In this document: one piece after another, positions 50,155-62,020 of the stretch
How the letters are laid out: each line of letters starts with the position of its first letter
Numbering within the stretch: the stretch's first letter is position 1
Assembly: GCA_963513935.1 (NCBI GenBank)
Contig: OY740767.1
Coordinates: 79,596,060 to 79,660,059 of the forward strand
Direction: 5' to 3'
From: Aphrophora alni
Taxonomy: Eukaryota > Arthropoda > Insecta > Hemiptera > Aphrophoridae
DNA length: 64,000 bases
Notes under the pieces: model-generated
What the model saw: the letters and a program-made list of their open reading frames with translations, nothing else
Told to the model about the DNA's origin: nothing
The model's database searches: none
Program-made: the position numbers and the translations under genes

Positions 50155-50365
50155 AGAGGAAAGAGCTCGCGGTCATTGTAGTCTTACAAAATAAGAAGAA
50201 AAAAGCTTAAAATCGATTTCCCTAGACGTCGAATACTCTGCGTCATGATCGAAAGAGAAACACAGTTGGTCAAAAGAGAACATTTAGAACAGATAAAACA
50301 ATGGAATTTACCCCAAGACTAGATGAAGAAAGTAGCAAGGATCCTTTTTTAGAGCCGTATCAATT
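50155..50365 (-). mobile_element. SINE family 2, copy C
   Basis: Shares the body with copies A and B: TTGACCAACTGTG on the minus strand, preceded by CATCTAGTCTTGGGG at the B-box region and followed by the CAATGACCGCGAGCTCTTT tail. The tRNA-like head is largely lost or truncated. It is the most degraded of the three copies. Confidence 0.65.
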
Positions 50366-50840
50366 CTTTAATGGAAAATATGAGTAATTTAATAAAGTTA
50401 GGTTAGGTTATGTTATGTTAGGAATTAACAGTAAGGGCTTAAAATAAAATAATATTATTAAAGTATAATAGATGGTGGGAATACTCCAAGTCACTTCAAT
50501 TCAGAACACAAAACAATCATTGCTACAGACTGTAAAATATTGAGAAACTGAATGGCTTGGCAACACGTCATGCAAGACAAGTATAATATTATAAGTTTCC
50601 AGCAGTAGAAAATTGATATGAGAGGTCGTTGTGACGCTGAAGGTTTTAAACGTCGCCAAGGGACTCTGAATCAAAATAGTAGTTGGAGGAAGTCTAGAGT
50701 CATGTTGTGGCAGAAATATTAGGAAAGGAGTTCATGAAATTAGAAGGGTGAACAGGCCTAATGCGTATATTAAATGCTTATTGAATTCACTGTTAGATGG
50801 ATGAGCATTTTAAAATGGTAGTGTTCTGTATTCAAATCTT

Positions 50841-51352
50841 ATATATATATATATATATATACTAGCATCTCCAGTCGCGGCTTTGCCCACGAATCATTCA
50901 AGTTGTGATCTATACGTTTTTTAAATCGCATGTTTTAATAAAAAAAGTACTGATTTGGAGTACTGAGTGGTATTTCCCATCTACGCATCTAAACATGCAC
51001 GCATGCAGGTATACAAAGAATACCTGCATGCGTGCATGTTTAGATCTGTACCTAATGTAAACAAAACATAGTATATTATAAATTTGGTTTAGAATCGAGA
51101 AACAAATTGACCTATTCTAAGAGAATAAACTTTATAATCAGCCTAGTTGCTTAATAAAATTCGTTTTTCTTTTTGTATTTAATACCCTTTAAAATTAAAA
51201 TTTCGCAAAATCCTTTCTTAGTGAGCGTCTATGACCTCATGCAATTATGCCTTTAAATTTTGGTATCAATATCTTGTTGGTTTTTGCTCTACGTTGATTC
51301 TCTGTCAGTCAGTCATTCATTCAATCAGTCAGGACAAAGCCGTTTATATATA
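50841..51352. mobile_element. Interspersed repeat with 'CTAGC...CGGCTTTGCC' start
   Basis: Begins after a TA run (50841-50861) with ACTAGCATCTCCAGTCGCGG and CTTTGCCCACG. This tag is widespread at the edge of insect interspersed repeats. It ends with CAGTCAGTCATTCATTCAAT, then CAGGACAAAGCCGTTTATAT. No coding capacity. The family (truncated LINE or MITE-like) is not determined. Confidence 0.55.
50987..51045. repeat. Perfect 26-bp inverted repeat (hairpin, 7-nt loop)
   Basis: The arms 50987-51012 and 51020-51045 are exact reverse complements, starting ATCTAAACATGCACGCATGC, with loop ACAAAGA. There is not one mismatch, although the surrounding repeat is decayed. The arms are GC-balanced, so this is not a simple AT palindrome. 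Confidence 0.97.
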
Positions 51353-51634
51353 TAGTGATAGTCGAATAGGTCTATAAGGTGATTAGTATTATATATATAT
51401 GAATATAGATAAAAGTTAATACATCTAGCGATCTTGGTTATATCTTTCTGAACCCGAGACATAACAGTTACGCACGTAAAACATAAACACAAGCCACACA
51501 CGTCTATGCTGCGAAATGCATATGCCAGATGAGAAGGCGTTTGTAATTTTACCTTCAAATAAAATTATTGTCATATTAATTAGAGGTAACTTAGCAAATA
51601 AAGTTTTACAAATACATACTATAACAATGGAAAT

Positions 51635-53090
51635 TTGTTATATATATATTTTTTTATTAATCTAATTTTAATTTAATTTATTTTAATTCTCTTGAAAACT
51701 TTTGAAAAACTATTATGATGGTCTAAGTAAATTAATTCAACAAAACAAGTTTTTATCCTTTAACTAACTTCAGGATTTATTAGCAAAAAACAATTATTTA
51801 TAACAACAGTATCAATTCAATTTATCTATTCATTGAAATATCTTAAGGCTACTTCATTCTCTCACACTTGCATTCTTTAAAAACTAATTTACTCTAATAC
51901 ACAATATTATTGATTACAAATTTAAAATCTACAATTTATTATTCAATTTACATAAAATATCAAAACTCTACAAAATGTTCAACAGATCTTGTCCAAATTG
52001 TTCTCATTAACTTTATCAATTTTATAACAAAAAACAAGACAAATTTCTTTAATTAACTGATATTTCCAAATTTACTTTATTTTGCCGGCTAGCTCAATTA
52101 CTTTACTTTTAAATTAATTATACAAAAAAAACTTGACTCTTATCTCGGGCATGGGAACTTTTAATGACTCAATTAAAGTGAAATACTAACTCTAATGATT
52201 ATTTATTATGAAATTTTGTACTTATCAACAATTCTCCTCGTCCGCTATAATTTTGGCACTTTTACACAACACAAATCACTAACGATACACAACAACACAA
52301 CGTATCCTTAGCCTGGGAGGTCGGATGCTGCTAACACTGGTTCATTGACTGGTGGTGAATCTCTGGTGATACTCCGCTAACTCTGTCTAGTCTCCTTACT
52401 CGTTCTCGACTACTATGGACTTCGACGCGATGATCTCTCCTCTTCTTTTATGAAATTTAAACTCTTTGACTCTATTTAATTTATGATTCTAACAAACTTC
52501 AAGATAAATTACTAAATTTTGTTGCGGCTCTGCCTTTTAAATTAACCAATGACTTAGAATTAAACCCTCAGGTTAATTCTTAACACTTAACACCTCCTAC
52601 TCTGATTCCTAGCTGTAAGTCAAGACCTACACGCTCTTAACCCCAGTTCTAGACTGACTCTCCTTACTGTTCGATTTCACCTCTCCCGAAATTCAAGTGT
52701 AGCGTCCTCTTCGCTTATTGGTTAAAATCTCATTTTTTAAAACTCAGGCCTCTCCTGATTGGACCTCTAACTTTCTAAAAATCGTTGGTTTTTTCTTACA
52801 CGTGCTGGCTTCACCCTCGGAGATACCGTTAGGAATTCGCTTTCTCATTTTTTCTTGGTTCCCATTTTTTACAACACGCAGCTGCGTTGAATAGCAAAAC
52901 TCCGTTATGTTTTCTACTAAATTTTTATTTGTGTCGGCGAACTTTCTTCTCTTAAGTAAAACAGAATGTCTTCTTTCCCTTGTCCTTGTCACGTTTGTCA
53001 ATTTGTACAGTTATTTTCGAAACTTAACCTTGCAGCTGCTCTTTTGGTAATGTTGCTTGTCCACATGTGTTTTGTTTCAATTTACACATT
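51635..53090 (-). other. Strand-asymmetric promoter/LTR-like block
   Basis: The plus strand is strikingly poor in G from 51640 to about 52300 and remains pyrimidine-rich to 53040. Read on the minus strand: CCAAT boxes (52762-52758, 52721-52717), a TATA-like CATAAAAGA (52452-52444), a more GC-balanced stretch and AATAAA (52081-52076). This U3-R-like order suits a solo LTR, but a gene promoter with a long 5' leader could look the same. The 85-codon stop-free stretch 53001-52744 lies upstream of the TATA-like box and is probably not a gene. Ends are approximate and no target-site duplication was found. Confidence 0.4.
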
Positions 53091-54714
53091 TACACAATTA
53101 TTTATTAATGTTAACTTTTGATTGATTATTATTATTTTAATATTTGATATTAGGCCTAATTAATTATTTATCCATTGTGATCGTTTGAGATCGTTATAAT
53201 ACATTATAGTATTATTTTATTATAATTATTAACTTTAATTGTAATAATATAGATTAAAATAGGAAATACAATGGTACGATATTTTTACTAGTTGTAAGGG
53301 ACATCAGTTTGGGATTAGGTTTCTTTTGATTTAAGAAAAAACCCCTATTTTCAACCCAAAGCTAAATAAAATTTACAGCTAATAAAGCTAAGTATAAAAG
53401 AGTTTTTTGTAACTCTGTAATACTGTATTATTATATAAATCGCAATAGTGGGGGAAAATTGAATAAAAGTATTATATTTCTTTTTTTAGTACATAGTGTG
53501 TAGACTACGTTAAGATTTACATTTGTGCTGTAACTTTTAAAGTTAGCAAGTAGTGTCTAACTATGAGCATTTTATTTACCTTTTTCTTCAAAATTTTAGT
53601 TTTTAATATAGTGACAAATAATATAATGGGATAGAAGAGGATTCATATAATAACAATTTAAGTAATTACCTCTGAGACAAAGATATTCTTAAAGAAAAAA
53701 ATTTCTATTTTTTTCCAAGGTTTAAAACGTTAAATATAAGGATACCGTTTTTATCAAAAGATATAAAATTAAGTAGGATTGTGTTCCTTCCATTCATTTC
53801 AGTTATGCTTTGATACACTTACAATTATAATTTGTGCGCCATCTGCAACAAATATCAAGTGTAGGTGGTGAATTTTAAAGTACCATTGTCAGATGCTGAC
53901 GCACTCAAATACGACTGAATAGGCCCTGAAAAATGTACTGGGACTGAATCATAACTGGAGAGCGTTCGTTAGAACTCACGTTGGTGTTCTAGTTTATGTG
54001 AACACTTTGGCCTATTACTTATATGTGTTTCATTGAAGATTTACTTTGCACTTTACGAATTAGAAGTTTAAACATGCAGTCTCAAAAATATCGTATTTAT
54101 GAAAAACTAGCTTCGCTCGCTTAGAGACCCAAACATTGTTTGGCATGTGATATAGTATACATAACTGACAAATTAGATTTGTTTCTTTGTCAGGTTTTAA
54201 TATTTTGTACCTATGTCAGTTAAGAAAATTTTTTTACCAAGTATATACCAACCGATTTCAAAATCTAAACTTAAGCCTTAAAAAACATGTGAAAGTTATA
54301 TTTTAAAAAATTCCATAATAGTCTCCAGAAATATAAAAAATAAGTTTTAGGCCTGTATCTTGTAAATAATTGATCGACGAAAGTTGACCAACATAACAAT
54401 TGATTCAATTTATTAAAATGTATGGTCTCGAAATATCAAATTTACTCTAGGAATGCAGGTGGCGAGGGGAAGTGAATTGATGTCTCCACTGCAAATATTA
54501 TACGTACATTCATACAACGATGTTTTGTTTGGATTGTCTTCAGTTTTGCTTCAGTAAAAAAGATCAACCTTCAATGATAATAAATTTACACACTTAAATT
54601 AGTACTAATGAGTCAGCAATTAAAGATTAATTTTAGCGCCATTATTTAATGCTATTAGTATATTGACGAACACAGTGGCACGTCGAACGGAAGATATGTG
54701 AAATAATTTTGTAC
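53091..54714. other. AT-rich non-coding region
   Basis: No gene recognised. A short AAAAACTAGCTTCGCTCGCT tag at about 54101 resembles the start tag of the repeat at 50.86 kb. The 5' terminal repeat of the hAT element downstream was not found here. Confidence 0.4.
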
Positions 54715-56218
54715 ATTAACTGAAAAATGCTTGCAAAGATTTCGGGTGGTTTTCAATAGCTCTCGATAAATCTACAGTTGTTACAGATTTGGCTCAAGTT
54801 ATTTTGTTTGTAGGGGTCGTGAACAGTGAATTTAAAATCACAGAGGAGTTGGCTGATGTTCACTTCATGGAGAGTAATGTGATTGGGATGAAATTTTCGC
54901 GAAGTAAATCAAAACATGGGCATGACTTTAAACGTTAAAAGTGTAACTACAGACGGTGGTAAAAACATCTCCGGTGCAAAATCCGGAGTTTTTTATAACT
55001 TTGTAAAAAGCTGGAAGTGTGACACTCATGATTATCCATTCCATTATTCATCAACAGACTTTATGTGGAAAACACATGGACGTTGGAACGTTGTTGAAGT
55101 AATGAATGTAGCTGTCAAAACAGTAAAGTCCATTCGTTAAAGTTCCTTACAACATTCCTAATTCAAAAACTTTCTCGCTGAAGTTGAAAGTGCAGATATT
55201 CTTACTACTGTGAAGGTTGAGCAGAGGCAAAGTATTACAGCGGTTTTTTGAACTTCGGGAAATAATCGACATTTTTATGGCTCAACAGCGTCGTCATGTA
55301 CCTCAACTGTTGAACAGTTTGTTTGTATGGAAATTGGCTTTTATTGTTGATCACACCACACATATCAACTTTATGAACTTGAAATTGCAAGGTGAAAATC
55401 TTTTGTTTGTTACCTATACTGACACGTCAAAGCTTTTAGGAAATATCTTATTCTTTTCAAGGAGCATTTAGGAGCTATTAACTTTGATCACTTTGAAACT
55501 TGAAAGAAATTTTCTGCACAACGCAGTGCTACTTTTCCCAAAGATTTCGTATTAGGAATTATCTCTAAGCTACAACAAGAATTTGGGAATCGCTTTGAAG
55601 ATTTTGACCTTGCATCAAAAGAAATTCAATTGTTTCAAAATCCTTTTAAATAATGTAAAATTTACAATCTACCTTCAGGAATTCAACTTCAAGTCATCGG
55701 GCTAATATCTCCTCAAAGTGGATTTCCAGAAATGCTACAAAAAAGGTTTTTACCTCCCTTTACAGTTCTTTTCCAGAAAAAACTTCAAAAACCTTAAACG
55801 ATTGTCGAACATGTTTTTTTTTTGGCTTTACCTATATTTGTAAGCAGATTTTTTTCCCAAAAAGAAGTATTCAAAATCTAAATACAATTTTATTTGTCTG
55901 ATGAACCTTCAAAATCAATTTAAATCTTTGAAACTTCAAATTTGACTCCAAATGGGATTCAATTTTAAGTGGTAAACAGTTTCAATCTGGCCACTAATAC
56001 GTCGTTGTTTTTCTTGTTTTAAAATTTATATGTTATTGGAGGCGTACAATTTTCCATTCGTAAATTATTAAGTTAAACTTAAAACATTATTATGTTAAGT
56101 TAATAAATTTTATAAATAAGAATGTTTCGCTTTTGTATCATTTTGCATTTTTATTATGTTTAATAAATAAAGTTTCTTTTAAATTATTTTGTAATTTTTA
56201 CGGAGTTACCAAACTTTT

Positions 56219-56263
<45 letters not shown>

Positions 56264-56591
56264 AAAAAAATGTAGGATTTGACGGTAAAGATATTTTTAG
56301 ACAAACTTAAAACCTGGATTCTTAAAAACACAAGGGAATCAGTCAAACAAATTTCATATAGTTTGTTCAGAACTTTAGCATAACGAACCTAAACAAATAA
56401 TTTAAGTTAGCTAACAAGAATAAAAGATAAAGAAACAACTCAGAAAACTAGCCTCTCCTCAAATAGCTTCAAAACCATTGTGCATAAAACATTTCATAAA
56501 TCGGACCACCCTCCCCGGGTATGTTGTTGGCCCACCTGGACTCCAATAATTTACAATTTGGTCCTTAGGTAAATAAAGTTGGAGACCCCTG
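54715..56591 (+). mobile_element. Decayed hAT transposon (GTF2IRD2/ZBED-like transposase)
   Basis: Broken frames follow a hAT transposase. WFSIALDKSTVVTDLAQVI (~54749-54805) includes the first catalytic Asp region (family: ALDESTDVSDTAQ). SVTTDGGKNISGAKSGV (~54936-54987) has the second Asp. FFELREIIDIF and WKLAFIVDHTTHIN (~55245-55370) follow. The dimerisation-domain remnant (FPKKKYSKSKYN, ~55850-55885) corresponds to the F-S-KxxKSKxRxRL block. The 3' end GGAGACCCCTG (56581-56591) is the reverse complement of the CAGGGGTCTC terminal repeat of such hATs. The 5' terminal repeat was not found. The element is inactive. Confidence 0.85.
56221..56256. repeat. Poly-T tract (36 bp)
   Basis: Thirty-six T in a row inside the 3' untranslated part of the hAT element. 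It could be the poly-A tail of a minus-strand retroposon nested there, but no body was recognised. Confidence 0.9.
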
Positions 56592-59454
56592 TTCCAGGTT
56601 ATACTCAAGCATCAGTGACACCTCGAGTTATATTACACACGGATACCGTTTAATTTCATACAATATATAAGGCTTTCTGTTCCCTCCTGTCTCACATTTA
56701 TTTAATGATATTCTCTGGTGTAATTGCTACTCCTAGTGATGTAATTATGTTATTTTTCCTCTTCCCTATTATGGACTTTGGCAAAGATTGTTCTTAAAAT
56801 CATGTATGAATACCCACACTTAGCGTCATGTTAGGTCTGTTAGTCCTTGGGTGAAGTAATAACTTAATTCACCGCATGCTCCCTCTATCCAATTCATTAA
56901 ATGAGGTATTAAGCAATGAGTTTACCTTTCTGTTGGTTCATGATCTTATCTCTTTTGTCATTTGGAAAGCAAAGTGTTTTTGGTATCTTTTTCAATCCAA
57001 TATCTTAATGCTGTATAACTGTTTTTATCCTGAAGTTGTGTGATCTCTTTTAATTTTACACATTCTGTCTTTCAAATGCCAACAAATAATCAATAACTAT
57101 AATCTATTTGGCAACAGTCTGGAGAGGTTGGGGTCAGTAGAAATCGCCTTGTCCGGCTCATCTAGTTACATGAAGACCAAAATTTAGATTATGGTTCAGC
57201 TCCAATTCAAAGTAGGTGCTGCTTTACAAGTAGGTTCTCCATACAATGGTGCTGCCACCTAACTTGATGTTTGGGTAAGCGATGGATGATCTGTTTGTTA
57301 CCAATATGAATTTAGTTCTCTCAACTCACATTTCGAGGCTTCTTTTCTTCACTCTATTCTTTAGTTTAGTTATCAATACTCATAACTTGGTTATCATAAC
57401 TTGGCATCATCACTTGGTTTGGTAGAAAATAAAATACGTGTGGGAATCTTTATATACATTTTTCTTATATATTCACCTCGTTATGAGACCTACGTCTTTT
57501 ATAGAAATATTTATCCAATCGGAAACAAATCTGTTTCCTCAACGTTTAACATTCAATTGACAGACTTTATGAAGTAGTTAAACCGATTAACAAGATCATG
57601 TACAAATAGTTTTTAAAATAAGGTTAATAAATCACAGTTTGTTTGCTAAAGACAATTTTAGTCTTTACAACTAGGTTTGTATTATATTTATTTCAATTAG
57701 CTTACAAAATAGCAGACTTATAAAAAACAAATATGACATAATTTGTTGTAAGTAACTTCATATAACATTCAGAAGCAAATATCATACACAGTTGGATTTA
57801 ATCAAGTATTATATGTTTCTGCGAAATTAGTATTTGACCTGATTAACTATTTTCTCTAAAACCACTAAATTTTGTACAAATTTATTACTGCACTTTTTAC
57901 CTGAATACTGGAATAAACTGAAGTAAATAATGTATTGGCCATTATGCCTATATGATTTGTACCACCAAATGCGGTAGGATTAACAAACAAGACAAACAAG
58001 GAAATGAACAAAACAGAAGCACCATGAAGTTGTTCTTTTACTTTGAAAGCCTGAAATTGTATCACAGTATTGTATGAACAATATATAAATTGTTATAATA
58101 AAAAGTTTTATGCAAATAAAAGCTATTTTGCGTAATATTTGTGAACGAGTTGAAAGATGGAAAGTTTTAAAATAGTGAAAATCCCACAAAATTCATAGCC
58201 TCACAAACAATAATTAATTATCCTATTAATAATGCTACAATAGGATATAATAATCCTTTAGTAATTAATAAACGTGTTGTCAATCATCTAATGCAATGGA
58301 AACCCAAAATCATTCAAAGTCTTGTTACTGTCAAAATGAAAGAGTACCCATTTATGATCTGGAAAGGCAAGTAAAAAATCTACCTTATCGTGCTTATGTC
58401 TATTTACCTTTTTATGTTTCTTTAACAGCCGTACATATTTATTTAAAAATAGTTGACCAAAGTTAGCATGTTGTTAATCATTGACAGTCGGCCTCAGTCG
58501 GTACAGCCACAGGTGTCTTAACTTTCATTATGAGCGTCTGATCTTGACTGAATTGATGTTTACTGCTGTCAATTAAAAGCGTTCTGTTTTAATAATTTTT
58601 AGAATAAGTGATTTAAAAAGTATTACTTTATCTCTATTTTCACCATTGATACATACGGGGTGTTTCCAAATTAACATCACTAATTTGATGTCTTTAAATT
58701 CTAAATCCAAACATATATCAAGCAGTATTGCATTTTAAAGATCTTAATGAGAGAAACATTTTTTCATGAATATTTTTTCCTATGTCTACCTTTTTCAAAT
58801 TGGCTGTCTGAACAAGTGAAAGTGTACTGGTTTCAGTGCTTGGAACTTCTGACAAAAGTTTGTTTTTATATTCTTTATTTCAAAATAGCAAGGTTCAAAA
58901 ATACTTTTACAGTGTTTTACAAATTAAATATTTAAACATTTATAACAAACAGCATATCCCAGCTAATTTCAAACTTATTCAAGTTTATTTTTATTATTAT
59001 TTTTTCCAGATAATAATTGCTGTATTACTTTGTCAATAGTAATAGCGGTTATTAAAATAAAAATAACAGATTTTTTCATTATGTAGGCCTACTAATGGTG
59101 TAAAACAAAATGTTTTTTCCAGTTTTGGTTTTGTTCACTTCTGGCATAATAGGAACCATTTTTACATGAAGATAACATATTCATTTCGAAAACAAATACA
59201 CTACCGGTATCATAAAACAAACTTCTGAAATGAGTTTTTAGCCGTCATTTCAGAATCATAAATATATCACAATACCTTAAATAAAACATAAAAAACTCCA
59301 CATTTACCTATAATATTTGTATGTTACGACAAATTGTCCACTTTTAACATGCTAATTTGTTTTTATTTAACTAATACTGGAAGGCATTTTGTAAAACTAG
59401 ATTAACTTACATATTATCCTAATGAGTTCTAGCTAGTGATAAAACACAGATTCT
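56592..59454. other. Non-coding region between the hAT and the secreted-peptide gene
   Basis: Moderately GC-balanced between 56600 and 57450, with no readable domain, then AT-rich. No exon supported. Confidence 0.4.
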
Positions 59455-59455
59455 T

Positions 59456-59504
59456 TATAAATAACCGCACATCCGTTGTTGATAGCATAACCAAAACCAC
59501 CATC
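59456..59504 (+). promoter_or_regulatory. TATA box and short 5' leader of the secreted-peptide gene
   Basis: TATAAATA at 59456-59463 lies 42 bp before the ATG, which implies a start near 59487-59494 and a 5' UTR of only 10-20 nt. The leader ends ACCACCATC before ATG, a favourable start context. No clear TCAGT-type initiator is present. Confidence 0.65.
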
Positions 59505-60031
59505 ATGAAGTACATAGTTGCTCTACTATTTTTATCCTTCGTTGTAGCTGTATACTCTGGTAAGAAAACATTTAATTAAAAAAGTACATCGATTAAAATA
59601 TATGTATCATTTTGTGTTTAAATCTTTGAATGTATTCAAATATAGTTGATTTTATGTCTAAAAAAATAAAACTTCATTATTTTTTTTCTAGACTGATATA
59701 GTGTACTAAAAATATATAACTTTGTTTAAGAGATACACAAATATATATACAAACTTATTGTGTAATATATAAATAATATTATATATAGTAAACATTATTA
59801 TAAATTAAACATTATATAGAAATGTATGAGAAATGTTAAGCAGTCAATATTGATTTATTTATTAGTGTAAATAATTAGTTTTGACCCCAAACGATTGTTT
59901 TTATATCTTTATACCAATTGTCTGGCTGTCATCCATGGAGTAGTATGTAGCTCAAGTTGAGGAATAGATTTCGAACAAATTCATTACTTAGGTACCTACA
60001 TATTAGTCTTACCTATATATATATATATATT

Positions 60032-60080
<49 letters not shown>

Positions 60081-61345
60081 CCTATTATATATATTTCAGT
60101 TTTTATTTCATTTAAAACTCACCATTTTCTGCTAGATAACATTAAAAAAATTCAATTGTAACAATTTGGATAACATTTTATTCGATTTTTTTCAGCCTTT
60201 CTTTAAAGACATTTAAAAACAAACATATTATATCTGTTCAAAAAGTCGGTTTAGAATTTATAGGACAAAAATGAAATGAACTATGAATGCTTGAATAAGA
60301 AAATCGGTAAAATCTATTTCGATTAAAGTAGAGTAAAATTTATGACCAACACACATATGCCTTGGTTTGTCATCTGGTTCATTTCGGCACTTTATAAAAT
60401 AGCTTGCGAATTGTATTTTTGGATTGGCGCATGGTTTGGATTACTCTAAGCGATTACATTTCTCAAACTTTTGACAAAATTCGCTTTGTATAGATTTTTA
60501 GATATTCGTCCTTCTCAGTTAACTTCTCTGGTACATTTTCACTCTCTGTTGTATAATTCTAAATTGGCTGTTTTGGGAGTTCGTTGTTGTTGTTGCATTT
60601 ATTTAAATTAGTCTATTGAGTTTTCAATGAAACTAATATCGAAATGGTTATTATAAAGTTAAAATAATTCTTTCCTGTAAATAAAATTTTTATTTTCAAA
60701 ACTAATGAAGTGATATAAAACTGAATTTTACTTGAATTATAAATCTGCACATGCATATGAAACGGAAAAGGGGGATTTTTATTTACAGACAAAATACATA
60801 ATTTATTTTAAATTTTGTTACAGATGAAGTCTTGAAAAGTGTTGATTCGGGGAAGGATTTATTGCATCCCGCATTAAAGTCGTCTGATGCTTCTGTCTTG
60901 GGTCCTACTCCTGCTGAAGAGATCAGCACAGACGTGTTGAAAAAATGTATTAAAGTATGCTATAATGGACATTGCGCTTGCATCAAGTAAGTATCTAAAG
61001 ACATTTTGCAATATCATAAATATATTTTAAGAGATGGTGTCACATATTAATCATCCATACTAAGCGGATAATATAGTTTGTTTTATAGAATAAGTGGTTA
61101 TATTTATGCATATTATTTATTATAACAACGTTAGGTTTGTCGTAAAAATCCATTAAAATAATTTTAAAAACTTTTTGTGGGTACTTTACTTTGTTTATTT
61201 ATATGAAATTAATTTCTACAAGAATACCATTAATCACTAGGGTAACACAAATATATCTATTTCAATTGAACAACCACGTAAATAATAAATATGTATTATT
61301 CCTTTGTATGTTAATATTTTCATTATTTTTCACAGTGTAGGTTAA
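59505..61345 (+). CDS. Secreted cysteine-rich peptide precursor (probable amidated peptide), three exons
   Basis: Exons 59505-59559, 60824-60986 and 61336-61345; introns of 1,264 and 349 bp with donors GTAAGA and GTAAGT and T-rich acceptors ending ACAG; phases 1 and 2. The 75-aa product has a signal peptide (1-18, MKYIVALLFL start) and an acidic, Ser/Pro-containing spacer (19-57). A Lys-Lys pair (58-59) is followed by a short segment with four Cys at 60, 64, 69 and 71 (C-x3-C-x4-C-x-C), ending in Gly75. Signal, spacer, dibasic site, disulfide core and terminal Gly together are the layout of a processed, C-terminally amidated peptide hormone, defence peptide or toxin-like peptide. I do not recognise the family. 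Exon 3 contributes only four codons including the stop. Without splicing intron 2 the frame would end at TAA inside the donor after Lys73. Function is not known. Confidence 0.75.
60014..60079. repeat. (TA)n microsatellite in intron 1 of the secreted-peptide gene
   Basis: About 32 TA units with one TTTAAA-type interruption near 60031. Confidence 0.93.
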
Positions 61346-61479
61346 TTCCTTCTTCATATTGAGTACATTGGATAAACTGGCAAGAAGAAGACTTATGTAC
61401 TGAACGAGAGATTTCATAACATAAAAGAACAAATTTTTAAAATTATTTACGTTTTTACCACATGTTTTGTACTTAGTTG

Positions 61480-61501
61480 AATAAAATTGGACAACAATAA
61501 A
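61480..61501 (+). terminator. Polyadenylation signals of the secreted-peptide gene
   Basis: AATAAA occurs at 61480-61485 and again at 61496-61501, about 135 bp after the exon-3 stop. This supports exon 3 as the terminal exon. Confidence 0.65.
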
Positions 61502-61546
61502 AATCACAGTCATATTATTATGCCTAACATTATTATATTGTTATTA

Positions 61547-62020
61547 TACAGGATGATTCACATAAGGTTTCCAGTATACTAATCAGCACTTATGGATGAT
61601 TCCATTAGTAAAATAATGAAAAAAGTTCATAAAACATAGGTCCAGAAATGCCTTTGTTTTCGAGTTACTCTCCATTTTTAAAATTATTTTTGTTTACAAA
61701 ATAATAAAAATTTTATATTATTATTGAGATATTTAACATTAAAAATTTTAAACGGCCGCCATTTCGAAAATGTTCGAAACAAATGTTCTGGATTATATTA
61801 CAGTGATAAAAGGTTACGCAACAAATATGTATACAAAGTTTACATCAATATCTTTTTACTTTAAAAAATATTAGATATTTTGTAAAAAAAAACAAAATCA
61901 GGTATAATTTAAAAAAAAAAGCATTTCCCAACCTACGTTTATTATATGAACTTTTTCCATTATTTTTGCTAGTGGAATCAGCTGAGGAAATGCTGGGAGC
62001 CTTATGCGAATTACCCTGTA
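61547..62020. mobile_element. TA-flanked inverted-repeat element (MITE), ~470 bp
   Basis: The ends at 61549 (CAGGATGATTCACATAAGG) and 62018 (reverse complement CAGGGTAATTCGCATAAGG) are matching terminal inverted repeats flanked by TA on both sides. Similarity between the arms extends about 100 bp inward (ATTCCANTAGNAAAAATAATG, then AAAAAGTTCAT). There is no open reading frame. TA duplication and no coding capacity suggest a non-autonomous Tc1/mariner-type element. Confidence 0.85.

Noticed and set aside
52744..53001. 85-codon basic minus-strand frame
   Set aside because: It lies upstream of the CCAAT and TATA-like signals of the asymmetric block, so it would not be in the transcript those signals predict. 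The composition is Lys/Arg/Glu from purine bias.
58480..58560. tRNA-like A-box word near GGCCTCAGTCGGTACAGCC
   Set aside because: No B box at the right distance and no cloverleaf could be formed.
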